48,816 nucleotides of DNA, from assembly GCA_905250885.1 (NCBI GenBank), contig CAJNOQ010000501.1, positions 1 to 48,816 on the forward strand, read 5' to 3'. The DNA is from Didymodactylos carnosus. Lineage: Eukaryota; Rotifera; Eurotatoria; Philodinida; Philodinidae. Below, piece by piece: positions 34,130 to 47,200 of this stretch. The notes beneath the pieces were generated by a model. The model had not been told where the DNA came from. It made no database searches and was given only the letters and a program-made list of their open reading frames with translations. Position 1 is the stretch's first letter. Every line of letters begins with the position of its first letter. The position numbers and the translations under genes are program-made.

Positions 34130-35310
34130 TAGAAATACTGCTTGTTTTAGCAAGATCCAAGTGAAACAAATCTTACAAGATCTAATGCTTTCTTATAAAA
34201 CTTTGTAGTAAGATCTTACAAGATTGTACAAGAACATGTGAAATCTTAATTTATCTACTTACAAGCTCTTGCAAGAAGAGATGACCATCATACCAAGGTC
34301 AAACAACCCTACTAGGATCCTACAAGATCCTGCATGGATTCGGTAGGATTCTATAGAATCATTTAAGATTCTGCGAAAGATCTTGTAAGATATTATAGGA
34401 TCCTAATATCATATTCATTGATCTGGGTACAAGAAAAAACAATTTTTCCAAAAATACTTTATATAGCAGAAACCCTATAGGAATCTCTATCCTATGCTTG
34501 TAGAAAAACGTAAGAATCCTTGCGTGGAATTAGATAGAATCCTATCATAGATAGTTCTGTAGTATTCCTATCATATGAAGGTGTGTCATTTCCTGTAAGA
34601 AATCATACATTGAGACCTTACCAGTTCACTACAATAGGAAATCGTACGATTCTTATAGGATCGTACAAAAAGGAAATGATAGGATTTCAACTCTAGAAAT
34701 GCTTTTTTTTCTTTTATTTAAGCTTTTTATTGAAAAAGAAAAAAGAACGATTGCGCAAGCGGCTTTTGCCATATGTGCGCCTTAAAATGTATAAAAAAGA
34801 ACGGATAATGAGCTTAAAAGGAGAAAGGAAGAAAAAGGAAAAGAGAAAGCTCACGCAAGAGATGGTCATTCGGGTTTTGGGATATTCACTTCTACTTTTG
34901 CCTTTCCCTTTCCCTGTTTTGGTTTCCAGTAACAATTCTATACAAAGAACATATATTAAACTGAGACTTTTGAATGTTTTTTCTTGGCGTGGCTACTCTC
35001 ACAGAAATATGTCAGAGTGACTAGGGAACCACAACTGGCTTCAGTTCTAATGGGACACCGGGATTAAGTGAATATCACATATATGAAATAAAGAATAAGA
35101 ACGACTAGTCCTACGTTAGGATCCTATATAATTCTACTATAACCCTACCAGACTTCTACTAGGCTCTTTCTATAAGGAATGAGAGGCATTTTCTGATGGA
35201 TCCAACATCTATCACTTTCCTACAGAAATCCTACAAGAAGTCATAGGATCCGACGGGATCTTACAGGATTTCTAAAGGATTTTTGTGAAATTCCTACAAA
35301 AATCGACATA
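34130..35310. repeat. Arrays of degenerate AGGATCCTA / CAAGATCTTG words
   Basis: At 34150-34400, 34480-34690 and 35100-35310 words such as CTTACAAGATC, AGGATCCTACAAGATCC, TAGGATTCTATAGAATC and TAGGATCCTATA recur with small changes on both strands. Most units are palindromic or nearly so. The blocks are separated by ordinary AT-rich sequence containing a T- and A-rich stretch at 34705-34870. This may be a decayed foldback transposon or an expanded satellite-like sequence; no coding capacity is seen. Confidence 0.5.
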
Positions 35311-36473
35311 GTAAATGCTTGAGCATTTTAAACTGATTATATAATATACTGCACGATTTTATAACAAATTGGAAAATCAACAAATTCTAAAAAATAATAG
35401 AAAATCGATTCGAATTTTAATGAAATCGATCTTTTACTTAGTCGAAAATCAACACCGAAAAAGAACGATCTTGATTTTCTATGAAATTAAATCGATTTTC
35501 TGCTTTTTTTTCCCTTCATCTTTTTTGCTTTGCTGTTGCCATCTGTATATAAGGACACGCAATATTTGCTGAAAGTTTACATGTTCAGCAATGATAATTT
35601 TTCTCAGTGACTTTTCCAGAATGTGAATTTTCGTGACTCACTTTTCTTGTCATTGAGGATAGTTTATGTGACGATGGCTGAAAATCAATGTCGATTTTCT
35701 ACAAAGTAAAATATTCCTGGAAAATGCTTTCTGAGTGACATTTTCTAGGGATCCATATATACAATCGCCAGATTGCAGACAAAGTCGATTTGTACTATTA
35801 TCAATGTAAACGACATGCTCCAGTATGGTCTGGCGTGGTAAACCCCAACTGCAAAATAGTTCAAAAAGATTCATCGAGGTCTACAAAAGTCGATATAAAT
35901 CTTTCATTTTTTTTTTGTCGTCTTCATGGTTTTCTAGAAGTACGAAGTTGAATAAATTCAGAACAGTTTACTTGATTTTCTATTGATCTTTGAACGGTAA
36001 AGATGAGTAATTTAAGTGAAAATTTGTTCTTAGAAGTTACAAATATAACCTTATGCAGTATACGTTTGTTTTTTCTACTTCTAACAGATTAAGTAAACAA
36101 ATAAATAGAAATTTTATCATCGTCATAATTTTTTCCTTCAATGAGAACTAATGGAAATCGAGAAATAATTCTTCTTTCGGAATCTGTTTCAAATATTCTT
36201 CGAAGGTTTTCTTTTTGACTCATTTTTTCAATTAAATTCGTATTCGGTGAGAAAATTTACTTAAAACTAACTCATTTTCGCTCATCAGAAATCAAAAAAA
36301 TAACCACAGTGGAACTTCTTGTAATCAAGATCTTGAATTTCTCTAAAAATTTCATCCAATCCATTGTATTTTTCTCCACATTACTCGCATAAAGTTCAAA
36401 GAGAAATAGACATATAATACCTGATGCTCTACAAAAGAGATTAAGATCATCAATAATTTCAACGCAAACAATC

Positions 36474-36821
36474 TACATTGTAATGTCGGGAATTATTTAT
36501 AGAAAATGCTCGACGATTATCAACAAGTCCATATATAAATTCCCTAAGGATTTTCTAGATTCTAGAAAATCGAATTGACAAGAAACTTGAAAATTCGACC
36601 TCGTATTTCCAGAATTCTGAAAATTCGAGATCGATTTTCTATAAATAATTCCCAAGATTCTTGAAATTCAAAGCCGATTTTCCAACATTTTAGAAAATCG
36701 AAAATCAGAAATTTATAGAAAGTCAGAAAATTGACAGGAAATTTATAAAAGTCAGAAAATCGCCGGCGATTTTCGAGATCGATTTTCTATAAATCAGAAA
36801 TGAATTCCAAATTACAGTACA
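36474..36821. mobile_element. Foldback/MITE-like element, family 1 copy B
   Basis: The left end TACATTGTAAT and the right end ATTACAGTACA form imperfect inverted repeats like those of the element at 14807-15354. The interior again consists of GAAAATCGA, TTTATAGAAAAT and GATTTTCTA words in both orientations. This copy is shorter (about 350 bases). The shared ends and internal words support common descent. Confidence 0.55.
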
Positions 36822-39800
36822 TCACACAGTTTCTTTTGCTTGACTTTTGACTTTTAACCAAAAGAATAATACCCTGATGGTCAATACATGAAGCTGTTGT
36901 ATTAGACAAAGTAAAAAAAGCGCGTCAGTTATCTATTATTGCGATTTCCAACATCATTGTCCTAATTGTATGAATAATTTTTTTTTACAACTTTTTTCTA
37001 ATCGATTTTAGTACGTTCAAATTGCGAACATTAAATTAAAGTGCACATATATTGGTAAGACAAACTTTCTGTTTCTGTTATGCTGACCATATATACAGGT
37101 CAAACGAGAGACAGAAAAACATTTATGTATGAGACTACCGATAACGTAACCCGGCCGTGTATGCGTATGAGACTAATGAGTGAGTATGTATATATATATA
37201 TATACATGATACAGATCCATAATACTCGTTATCACAAACATCGAACAATTTGTATGTATATTCTCTCTCTATTCTTTTTTCTGTTACCTCCCACACTATA
37301 TAGTAGAACACGTATGAGACTTATCGCATTTTATTTACTACAGAGAGACAGAGAAAGATGTCTGTTACTCAGTAGGGGTTTAGATCACACAAACACATAA
37401 TTCGTTATATGATCAATTACCCGTTAGGCAAGTATATTTCATATTCAAAATTCGTGACTGACAGTTGATGTGCCCTCTTTGGAATTGCGTCTCACACAGA
37501 AAAAGGGCAAAACACACGCTGATATTCTAAACATAACATTTTGCAAAACTATGCAACAATGACAATTTCATTGAATTAAGAAAATTTCGAAATACCATTG
37601 ATTAACTAGTTGCCAGTCATTTTGACATCAAAAATCGATTCGAATATTAAACAAACGTTTCGTTAAACCTAAACCTTAGATGATAAAATCAATTTGTTAA
37701 TGGTATTATATACATATATATTATTGCTTTATTTCACTAGTTCGGTCCTGATCGCCTTCGGCTATGCTTTGCATTAGAAGAGAAAAGAAAACAAAAAAGA
37801 ATCCAGTTCTGAACAAATAGGAAAGCAATATATGAAATTTGTCTTGTTAGTAACATTAAATAAAGTCTTTCAATAGAGAGTAATTCACTACCATTTTGAG
37901 GTAAGACTTAAACTTAAATGGTATCTATTATCAGTGTCAAAGATGGCGGATTCTTTAGTGTAGAAGTGTGATGTTCACATGTAATGATTTTTATCATTTG
38001 AATGTGTGTTAAAAAAGAACAAATGTCTACAAGAACAAACACATGAGATTGTATGCGTGTATACGTTTAATCTTAACTCAATCAGTTGATCACACACTAT
38101 CTAACCTTCTATCACATGTCATTTTTAAAATAGATTTATAACTTTTTACTTGAAAATGTCGTTTATTTCTGTACAATATTCTTTTCTAATTGAATAGGAT
38201 AACAGAAACAATAGTAGAATGCATATATTTATTACAGTTCATCTAGAAAAAAACAGAAACAGAGTATAGAGTGAAACAAATTGGCTGTGAGTATACAGGT
38301 TTTTTTATTGTCAGTAATAGAACGACAGATTTTTTTTTTGTTCTATTGCTAACATTTTTGTTTCTTAAGAGGCCTGTATCTCTTGTTTGTTTCCTTGGGC
38401 TATATCATCTAATACGATGTTCCAATGAAAAGAGAAAAAAGCAACTTTGTGGTCACTCTGTACTGTATATGCAATTGCATAATCAATCAATATAAATAGA
38501 AAACTAGAACAGACATTTATTTTGCTTAAAGAAAGAATTTCATCGCTATAGTAAGACGATGAAAGGAAAAAGTATGTTGTAAATGCATTTTTTGTTTTTC
38601 AAGAAGTTGAAATTTTTCCGGTTTTCTCTTTTGACAGCCTTTTTATATTCGATAATTTAGTTTAAAATGGCCGGAAATCCTTTTCTTTACGTAAAATCGA
38701 TTTCAAAGAAGAAGAGATCAATAATCGTTTGACAGTTGGAAACGGGTGCTTTATTGATTTGATCACATTACTCTTTTAATTAATTTAGCAATGTGTCTTT
38801 GTTTATAATAAACATTTAAAAAATATTTCAATTTGTCTAATCTTCTTTGTTGTATAAAAATGTATTTTATAAGTTGCGTTCTGAGACACGATTTTTCATT
38901 CTAAACAAGAAAACTATGATAGATAGAGAAACTTGATTATTAAAATAAACATAACATTTTCATATATTTATACATATACTATTTTATTCAAACAAGACAC
39001 AATAATATGTTTCATGATTCTAATAGTGATTGAACTGCATACATATGTTGATTTGATTCCTAGTGGAATTGCCACTTAAATAAACGTTCTGTTACGAAAT
39101 AATCTTTTTTTTTTATATATATATGTGAACAAATTTTTGTATTGATTCAAATAGACATAAAACATTTGATGCAAAAAAGATAGAATTTGTCACACAAATA
39201 ATAGGAAGAAAATATTCGGCCAAAGGGTCTAAGAAATTCTATGCCAACTTAGTCTATATGCTAATCAAAAAACACTTGAGATATGCCTTAAAAAAGTTAT
39301 TACCATTATTCAACATCGAAAGGTTATGCCTAAGTTGATGAATATCTTCTCATTTAATAAAAATAAATATGTAGAAAACATTATTTGAGCTTAAATTTTT
39401 CTTTTTCTTTTATTTTTATAGGATTAAATTTCCTTAAATCAATATTAAATATTTCATCTTTTTATCATAAATCTTAAATGTTAAGTGTAAATGGCAATAA
39501 GGGAAAAAAGAACATGCACACACACATGAATATGACAGTAGCTATTATCAAATAATAATATTTTTTTCTTGAGAATTTTTAAGTTTTCAATTAGCTAAAG
39601 AGAATGACATGTAGTAACAAAACGAGATAGTTAATTTTTTTTTCAAACAGGAACTAGAATAGTACAGAATACGTCAGTTTAACTTTGTTCTTCATACATG
39701 ATCTCTTTTTCTTTCATAATCATCGGACAAAGAAAGAAAGAAACCTCAAGCGTGTTATTGCCTCTGTTTCGAAAAAGAAGAAGGGAAAAAAAAAGAATGT

Positions 39801-40932
39801 TAGCCTAGACGAAGTAGCCTATCAGATGACTGCATATAAACATGTATTCATTCTTCTCTCTCTCTTTTGCTCTCTCTCTCTCGGTTGTATAGATACAGTT
39901 GCGCGCATCGTAAAAAAAAAGAAAAACCACGAAATGCGATTTATAACCCATTCTCTTTACTTGTATGTGTATGTATATATGTGTATGAGAGAGTTCATCG
40001 AATCGTAAATTGATTTAATAACTTAATAATAATAATAATATTACTAGTAAATAGAGAGAGATGAGATGAGATTGAAACCACGATAATAATAAAAAAAAAA
40101 AAAATTTACTATCTGACCGAACAATCATCAGTACAGATATAAAAGGGTAATGTGGTAGAAAAACTTCCGTTATTTCTAGCCTCAGTTTTATTTCTTTACG
40201 ATATAATGAAAAAATGATTGTACATAGAGAAAATTTTGTTCTTTTAATGAATTATTTTATCAAATAGTTAGAGTAAGATTCACTCACGTCAGTCACAAAC
40301 AGAAAAATAGTTGTTCATTTACTAGACTTGATAAATATTTTCAATTTTATTTAACCTTAACAATAGTCATGAAAGATAAAATGCCATCCGTCACTTTTTC
40401 TTTCCTACTCATGATGGAATTTACAGTATATACTATACGTATAATAAACAAAGAAACACTGTGACATTGATGCTAGATTTCACACTTTTTATTCGTTAAA
40501 CAAAAAACGTTCGTTTTTTTCTTCTTTATTCTTCTTCCTCCGTGCGTACATACACAACTGACATTTGGTTCGTAATGATCACTTCTTTTTCTTTGTAATA
40601 AATCAATTTTTACATCATATATCATCTTCTTAATGAATTTTTTTCAAAGATAATAAGGTTTTTGAAGAAGCCTTTGTTCTAGGGTAACAAAATAGAAAAC
40701 AAAAGAAAACCTATTTTTTTTTTTGTTCTTTTGGATTAGAAAATAACTATACTTTTTCTATTCTTTTTGGAACATACAACATGTAATCTTTTCTTCTCAC
40801 CACACGACATACTACAAAATAATTTCAAGCACACAACTACAACAAACCATGTCTTGTCTTCTTTTTTTTTTCATTTTAGATTGACATTAATATCAATATC
40901 GATTTGTTTATAAGAATATTTATTTCTAAATT

Positions 40933-42740
40933 ATGACTAGTTGTCTATCATTATCCGTTTTATTTATTTTTGCATTTACTACATTAGGACTATTAGCTAT
41001 TGCATTTTCAACGAATTGGTGGACAATTGTACTTGAACGAGTAAGTTATATGAAAAAATATATTTTTTCGCTTTTTTTTCCCCCACAATCTATAGTGGAA
41101 AAGAAAAAGGATTTCTAGTTTTATAACCTTGTTGTGAATAACAGAGAGGCTGACATTTATAGAAAAACGAATGTCAACTATTTTTGTTAATCGAGCGTAT
41201 AAAGTTGTAGCTATTTTATTTTCTAGAATCTTCCAAAACATACAAATATAACAAATCGTGATGTTCGTTTATATCGAACATTATTGCGTATTCCACAATC
41301 ACGTGGTCTATTTTCTGAATGTATTTCCTATCGTTCTGAAAATGTCGTAATCGATAATAAGTTTAGTTTTTTACCACAAGCATCGAAAGAAAGTTTAGCA
41401 TCAGCTAATAAAAATTGTGCACCTGATCAGTTTATGTGTTTGAATGGCTATGCTATCTCAAATCCGCTAACACGTTGTATTCACAATCGACAACTATGTA
41501 ATGGTATCATTGATTGTATAGACAAAAGTGATGAAACATCTGCAGAATGTAACACAAGATCACCACTTCGATGTCAAGCTGGTTTTGAAAGATGTAGGTT
41601 ATCGGTGTACGAATGATAGTGATTTCTGTCATATGTTCATACGTTTCATCTTTTTCAATACTTCAGGTCCCGATCAAAGAGTGTGTTTTCGAGTCAATGA
41701 TCAAACATGTGATGGTGTTTCAAATTGTTTGGATGATTCAGATGAACAAAATTGTTCACCACAACGATGTCAAAATAATAAACGGACATTTTGTGAAAAA
41801 GAAGGAAAATGTGCCAGAAGAGAAAATTCATACAGGTACTTATAGTTTTAGAGTAAAATTTCTCTGTTGTCTGAGATTAAAACAAAAAAACATTTAGGAA
41901 AATACTCGAGAGATAAGAGTTCAGTTATCTTCTCAAACTATTCTTGCCATTGAATTTTTTGTTTCTATTTTTAGATGTGACGGTATTCCAGATTGTGCTG
42001 ATAATTCAGATGAGGAAAATTGTCCAGCAGAAAGTTGTCGACCCGATACGATGCCGTGTGATGATCGATGTTATAATTCAATTTATCGATGTGATGGTAC
42101 TGTACAATGTTCAGATTTTCGTGATGAAAAAAATTGTGCTGATTTTGCAACAAAAAATCATTTAAAAGATTATACAATTCGTGATGATAGAAAATGTATT
42201 GAAAAACGTTTTAATTATTTTGAAAAATTTCCAAAAATCGAAAATAATCTTGATAATAAAAATTATGAACATCAACAACAACGTAATAATTATTTAACAT
42301 TAATATATTATCTTCGTATGGGTATTTTTTTCGGTATTATTGGAGGATTATTATTTACACTATTGAGTATATTATCATTATTTTTATTGGCTTGTTGTCG
42401 AAAAACGTGTCGTGGTGTACCATTTTTTCTTTATGGCATATGGACATTTTTAGCCTTTCTAGCTATTATTGGTTCATTAGGCATTTACGTTTATTTATGG
42501 TTATGGGAAAAACAAACGGTTGTCGATAACGAAAAAAATTTACCACTTGATGTTATGATACATGAACATAATCCAAATTTACGAAATATTGAATTTTTCG
42601 GTCTCTCATTTTGGTTGGCATGTGGAGCAGCATTAAGTGCATTTTTAGCATTATTATCCTCATGTTGTGTCTGTTGTAGACTACAATCATCACGAGCAGA
42701 TGACAAAGAATATGAAATCATGCAAATGCAAGCATATTAA
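40933..42740 (+). CDS. Four-pass claudin-like membrane protein with four LDLa repeats
   Basis: Four exons, 40933-41040, 41227-41593, 41667-41835 and 41975-42740, join in phase and give 469 residues. The first membrane helix starts at residue 5 and ends FSTNWWTI, a tryptophan-rich motif like that opening the first loop of claudin/PMP22-type proteins. The loop then holds four LDL-receptor class A repeats, each with six cysteines and the acidic calcium cage: CNGIIDCIDKSDE, CDGVSNCLDDSDEQNC, CDGIPDCADNSDEENC and CDGTVQCSDFRDEKNC. Three more helices follow, starting at YLRMGIFFGIIGG, VPFFLYGIWTFLAF and SFWLACGAALSAFL, and a short cytosolic tail. The protein is probably at the cell surface, where the LDLa repeats may bind a ligand; the function is unknown. 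An acceptor at 40878-40879 marks a 5' UTR exon. AATAAA at 43132 could be its polyadenylation signal. Confidence 0.85.
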
Positions 42741-44274
42741 TAATGTATAGTTGTTGTTGTTTTTTTCAGGAAGGAGGGATATTTTTTCTTTTTTTCTTTT
42801 CTGTTGTGCCTTCATATAGATTAGACGGATCCTTCTTTGTCCCCCATTCTTCTTTTAACAATATTATTGGGCAGAAATTATTATCATCAAATATTGCTCA
42901 AAACTTCCGTCCATTCCTCTTTAATCCCTTAATTCTTGAAACAGATTCTTTTTTTTCTGCAATTGTATAGTATAACTTCAAGCGTCTAGTCATTTTAATT
43001 AAACTTATAATAATTTGTAATATTCTCAAAGAACATTTTAAATTTTTGATTTTCATTATCTCAAGTATCCTTCTAATATACAAAAAAAAAAATCTTTGTC
43101 CTTATTTTTTTTGAAGTGGTTTTACTTCAGAAATAAAATGTATTTTAATCACAAAAAATAATCTGGTATGATGCAATCAAATGAATTCAAATTCAATTTT
43201 GAAATTGAGAATTATATTCATCTAGACCATAATTATGTCATTCAAAAGATTTTAGTTTTTCGAAATTTTTATCATTATTTAACCCTTGATTGTCTTTGGC
43301 TAAACCGGACGGTTCTAAAGGACAACAGAGGTGTGCAGGATGACCCTATCCTACCCTGTCCTATTAGAGTAGGATAGGGTGCACACTTTACAGGCTAGGG
43401 TAGGTTAAGGGTACGAAACATTTTTATAAGGTAGACTAGGGCACAGGTTGAGACGTTTGTCATAGACTGTACTCTATGAGATAAAGAATGCTAAGTATTA
43501 CGAGACATTCGCTAGTTCAAGTGAACTAAATTTTTATAAAATGGTCCCTATAGGGAGGGACCATAGGGCAAGAAAGGATTAATTTATGTTTGAGTTTCTT
43601 AACTATTGTTTTGTACTTACATATAAAGTTTTACCAGTGTAACACTGAAAAATACAAATTGCTTATATAAAAACAAGAAATATTTGTTTGTAATTATAAT
43701 AGTATGAACAATAAAATTGAAAAGATCAGATTAAAATCTCTGTTGCTTTACCACTGTTTTTCTTTATTTAGACTCAATTAACATATGTGTCGTCGTTGAC
43801 TATGGATGATACTTTAATAAAAATAAGAATTTTCAAAATTATCAATCTTTTTTTTTTGTTTTGTTTTTGAAAACAAAATAGTTTTCTTTGTCAACGTACA
43901 TCTTTCTTGACTAAACAAACATACATACATTTAATATACAATAGATTAAAAAATAAAAAAGAAGTAAGAGATCATTTGGAAGAAGTTTTTGACAATGTGA
44001 AAATAAAACAAATATGTACTTTTCTAGATATAAATACACACATGCACATCCATATCAGAAAAAGTTACAGACACAAGACTTCTAGTCTAAAAAAAAACAA
44101 AATCTCAATTTGAAAACAAAGAAAAATACTAGGTCTTCCATTAAGCCTATGGTCAAAAAGAAATCCAGTTTAATTCTACATAAATTTCTAATTTAAACAA
44201 ACGAATAATAAAAAAAAAGATTACAATCAGAAATCATCCAAAATGAGTTTTTATCATAAATGAATTGAATATTT
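42741..44274. other. Intergenic region between convergent LDLa/claudin-like gene and MRG15
   Basis: About 1.5 kb of AT-rich sequence holding the two 3' UTRs. It contains an AATAAA at 43132-43137 and the GC-rich hairpin at 43331-43386. Open frames within it have no family resemblance. Confidence 0.5.
43331..43386. repeat. Strong hairpin in an intergenic region
   Basis: The left arm GTGTGCAggatgACCCTATCCTAC and the right arm GTAGGATAGGGTGCACAC pair over 18 bases, interrupted by a 6-base bulge on the left. The loop is about 14 bases. Related TAGGGTAGG words follow to about 43440. It may be a decayed transposon tip or a stable RNA hairpin in a 3' region. Confidence 0.6.
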
Positions 44275-47200
44275 TCATGATACTGGATTTAAAATATAAT
44301 TATCTTCGTTAAACCATGTTTTAATATGTTTTTCCAAAAATCTATAATAAATTTATATAAATATGATTCATACTAAACAAGAGAGTTTAACTTACCTCAA
44401 AAAATCATTGACAAAAGTAAGAAGATAATTTAATTCATTTTCTTCAAGTGGCGAACTAATTGAAACAATTGACATATAAATAAACTATAGTTAGAAATGA
44501 TAGTGATACTTACTAAGCCAGAAAAATACCAAGACGACCTAGAAAAATATTGATGTGTAAAGAAATAGAAATAAAAACAATATTGTTTAGAACATACTCA
44601 TTAAACGAAGCAAATGGGCAATACCATAAATATTTGAGGGTTGCATTATATCATCTTCTGCTGATTGACAAATCTAAATAAATGATACAGATACTTTTTG
44701 TAATATATTTGTGAAATGAAAGTAAATCATTTGGTAAAAGTAACACTGTATTCATCAGAAAACTCTGTCTAGGCCTGGCTGATAGTTTTTTTACTGGACT
44801 AAATTTCAACCTTTCAGACCGTGGACTGTTCGGGACTTGAAAACATTTTTTAGAATTGACTTGTATCGAGAAAAAACGCGTTATTTTCTGTATTGTTGGA
44901 GACAACTGGAATTCTAAAGCTCACAAGACATCATGAAATGTATAAGTGCATATAGAATTGTTTTTACAAACATATGCAACTCTATTTACCTTATCTATAA
45001 TCAGTAGTTTACGGATCCTTAACAGGTGGTACCCGAAAAATGCGACCTCTAAGGTTAATATCGATCTCGAAATTTAAGCCATTGCTGCTATGAAACTTCT
45101 TGTTATACGCTAATAAATATACAAACTAGTAAGAAATATGCATGAAGGCTTTTGTCGAGTCAAATGAAAAATCGATAGGAATGAAATAGAACTCTCGAAC
45201 AGAGATCAACACGGGTCGGGCCAGAAAATTTTATAGTGATTGGACCGAGCCAGGCTTGGGTCGCAAAGTGTTTTGGTCGAGTGCGGCCCGAACTCAAAAT
45301 TTTTAAGTATCCATAGATTTGTAATTTATGTATATACACAGTACCGAGAAAGAGTATTATCACTGTTACGTGACATCTTATTGCCATTAAAGGTTGAAAA
45401 AGTGGAAACCAAGAAATTATAAAGATATAAAGGACCGAACCGGGCTTGGTCCAGAAACTTTCATCATCGGGCCGGGTCAAAAATTTTCGGCTCGTGCCGA
45501 TCTCTGCTCCTGAAGAGTAAAATTAATTACTGATACTTTTCTTTAGTACTAAAGCATGTCGCCTATTACTTCATCGCAGCTATAATTAATAATGAATTTG
45601 TTTCAATACCTGATCATATTGATTACGTTCTTTGGCATACAATAATTGTGTACCTAATGTTGAATTAAAATAATCTTTTACACTATTAATAAATTGATTT
45701 GTATAAGTACTAGAATCATACGATAAAACATATAAAGCACTTTTAAAACATAGTCAGTTAATGTGTGCTTACAATTCATTAGGCTTTTGACTTTTGACTT
45801 TTATTTGTCGATATTGTTCAAGAATTTTTTCAACATTGATCTCACACGGTAATGATAGAAGCTAAAAATTATATCATTAAATAAAACAAGCTCCTTCCAC
45901 AATATATTACTGGCACATACTTTTTCATCCATATTTATTTGTTTCCAATCTTCGGACAAATATGACTTTATTTGTTCAGGTAGTTTTATTTCAATTTCAA
46001 CTTTATTTTCGTATGTTACCGGCTAAAAAATAGAAAAAAATGAAAGACATTTGGCTACTAGTTTTTAAGGAAGTCCACTCAGAACATCAGTATGCTCAAA
46101 GTTAAAGTAAGCATATGATCAAGCAGTAGGACCTCTGTACAACTAACTCTGTAGTCCCTTCTCGAGTTATGCGAATTTTGTTGAAAACCCTGAATCACCA
46201 TTAGTTAACTAAGAATGTTTTTCTCGAAGTAAGAGTCTCGTGAAGCAAAACTGCTACTCCTTCTAGATGGTACACCGCAGGATCATACTTTTTTTGTTTT
46301 ATATAGCCAAGACCCATATCTAAAAGTTGTTTGTGGCGATTTTTGAAATTCTTTTCCTGAGCCGAGGAAAAATTGGAGATTACTACCCCAGATTACTAAG
46401 TTCAGGGTTATTTCGAGATTTTGACTTGTAGGGAATGAACGGAGACGAATTTTGAAAATCGCCACGAACAGTTTTTACATAGGGGTCTTAGCTACAGAAT
46501 AAAAAAATTATAGTCCTGCGGTGAACGATCTAGGAGTGGCAATTTTTATGGGAACCATTTTTGCCCCTTGAGACCCCTATAACTCGACATCCCTCCAACT
46601 GTTCGAGTTCAAATTTTCAGCATAACCTAGTTGAGTGACGACTAGTGATCTCTGAAAGATTCATCAATATTGGTTCATCAACAAAAAAGTAATTTTCTGA
46701 GGGGAAGCCTTTTAAGTAAATAAATATTCATACCTTTTCAACAGAATCATCTAAACGCGGTCGTTTCGCTCGTGGTATGTCTTTCTTATCTGGAATAAAA
46801 TTAGACGAGACTTCATTTCTGTTACATTACATTGAACTATTATTTACCTGATGGTACTGGATTTTCTTCCGGTACCGATGTTTCAACAACGGGAGTATGC
46901 GTCTCCCTCTGTTTCTTTGACCTTCCTTGACCAGGTTTGTTATTACTACTATTACTAAAAAGGGTGCGAAGAAATTCTTTCTTAACATACGCTTAAATCA
47001 AGAAAATACAACAGTTCATCTTACCCATGTGCAAGCATTAATTCTTGTTGTAATTTGATATTTTCTGGTGAAAATTTGACAATTCTATCATTTCCAACCC
47101 ACTCATCCCACCGTTTACTCCAGCCGCTGTAATGCACAAAATATTCAGCGCCCTTCTTTGGACTAATATTTGTTTGAAGACACTAAACGAAAAACCAAAA

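Larger units (their letters stand above)
33771..40877. other. Seven-kilobase gene-poor region between NIM1K and the LDLa/claudin-like gene
   Basis: No gene is supported. From 34130 to 35310 there are dense degenerate repeats built on AAGATC, AGGATCCTA and CTACAAGATCCT. A patch at 35370-35500 has repeated AAAATCGAT/ATCGATTTTCT, and a foldback element is at 36474-36821. From 36830 to 40880 the DNA is very AT-rich with short TA, AAT, CT and T runs (for example TA near 37187-37202, AAT near 40026-40041, A near 40090). Part of this may be a long 5' UTR intron or promoter of the gene at 40933. Confidence 0.5.

Noticed and set aside
37080-37400. Plus-strand open frame of 106 codons
   Set aside because: Low-complexity (TA runs, repeated ACACACG/AGAGAC), no family resemblance, no splice context.
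39685-40008. Plus-strand open frame of 107 codons
   Set aside because: It is composed of T-rich, A-rich and CT-repeat sequence and has no recognisable domain.
42743-42970. Plus-strand open frame just after the LDLa/claudin-like stop
   Set aside because: Phenylalanine- and serine-rich translation of T-rich 3' UTR; no domain and no splice link to the gene.
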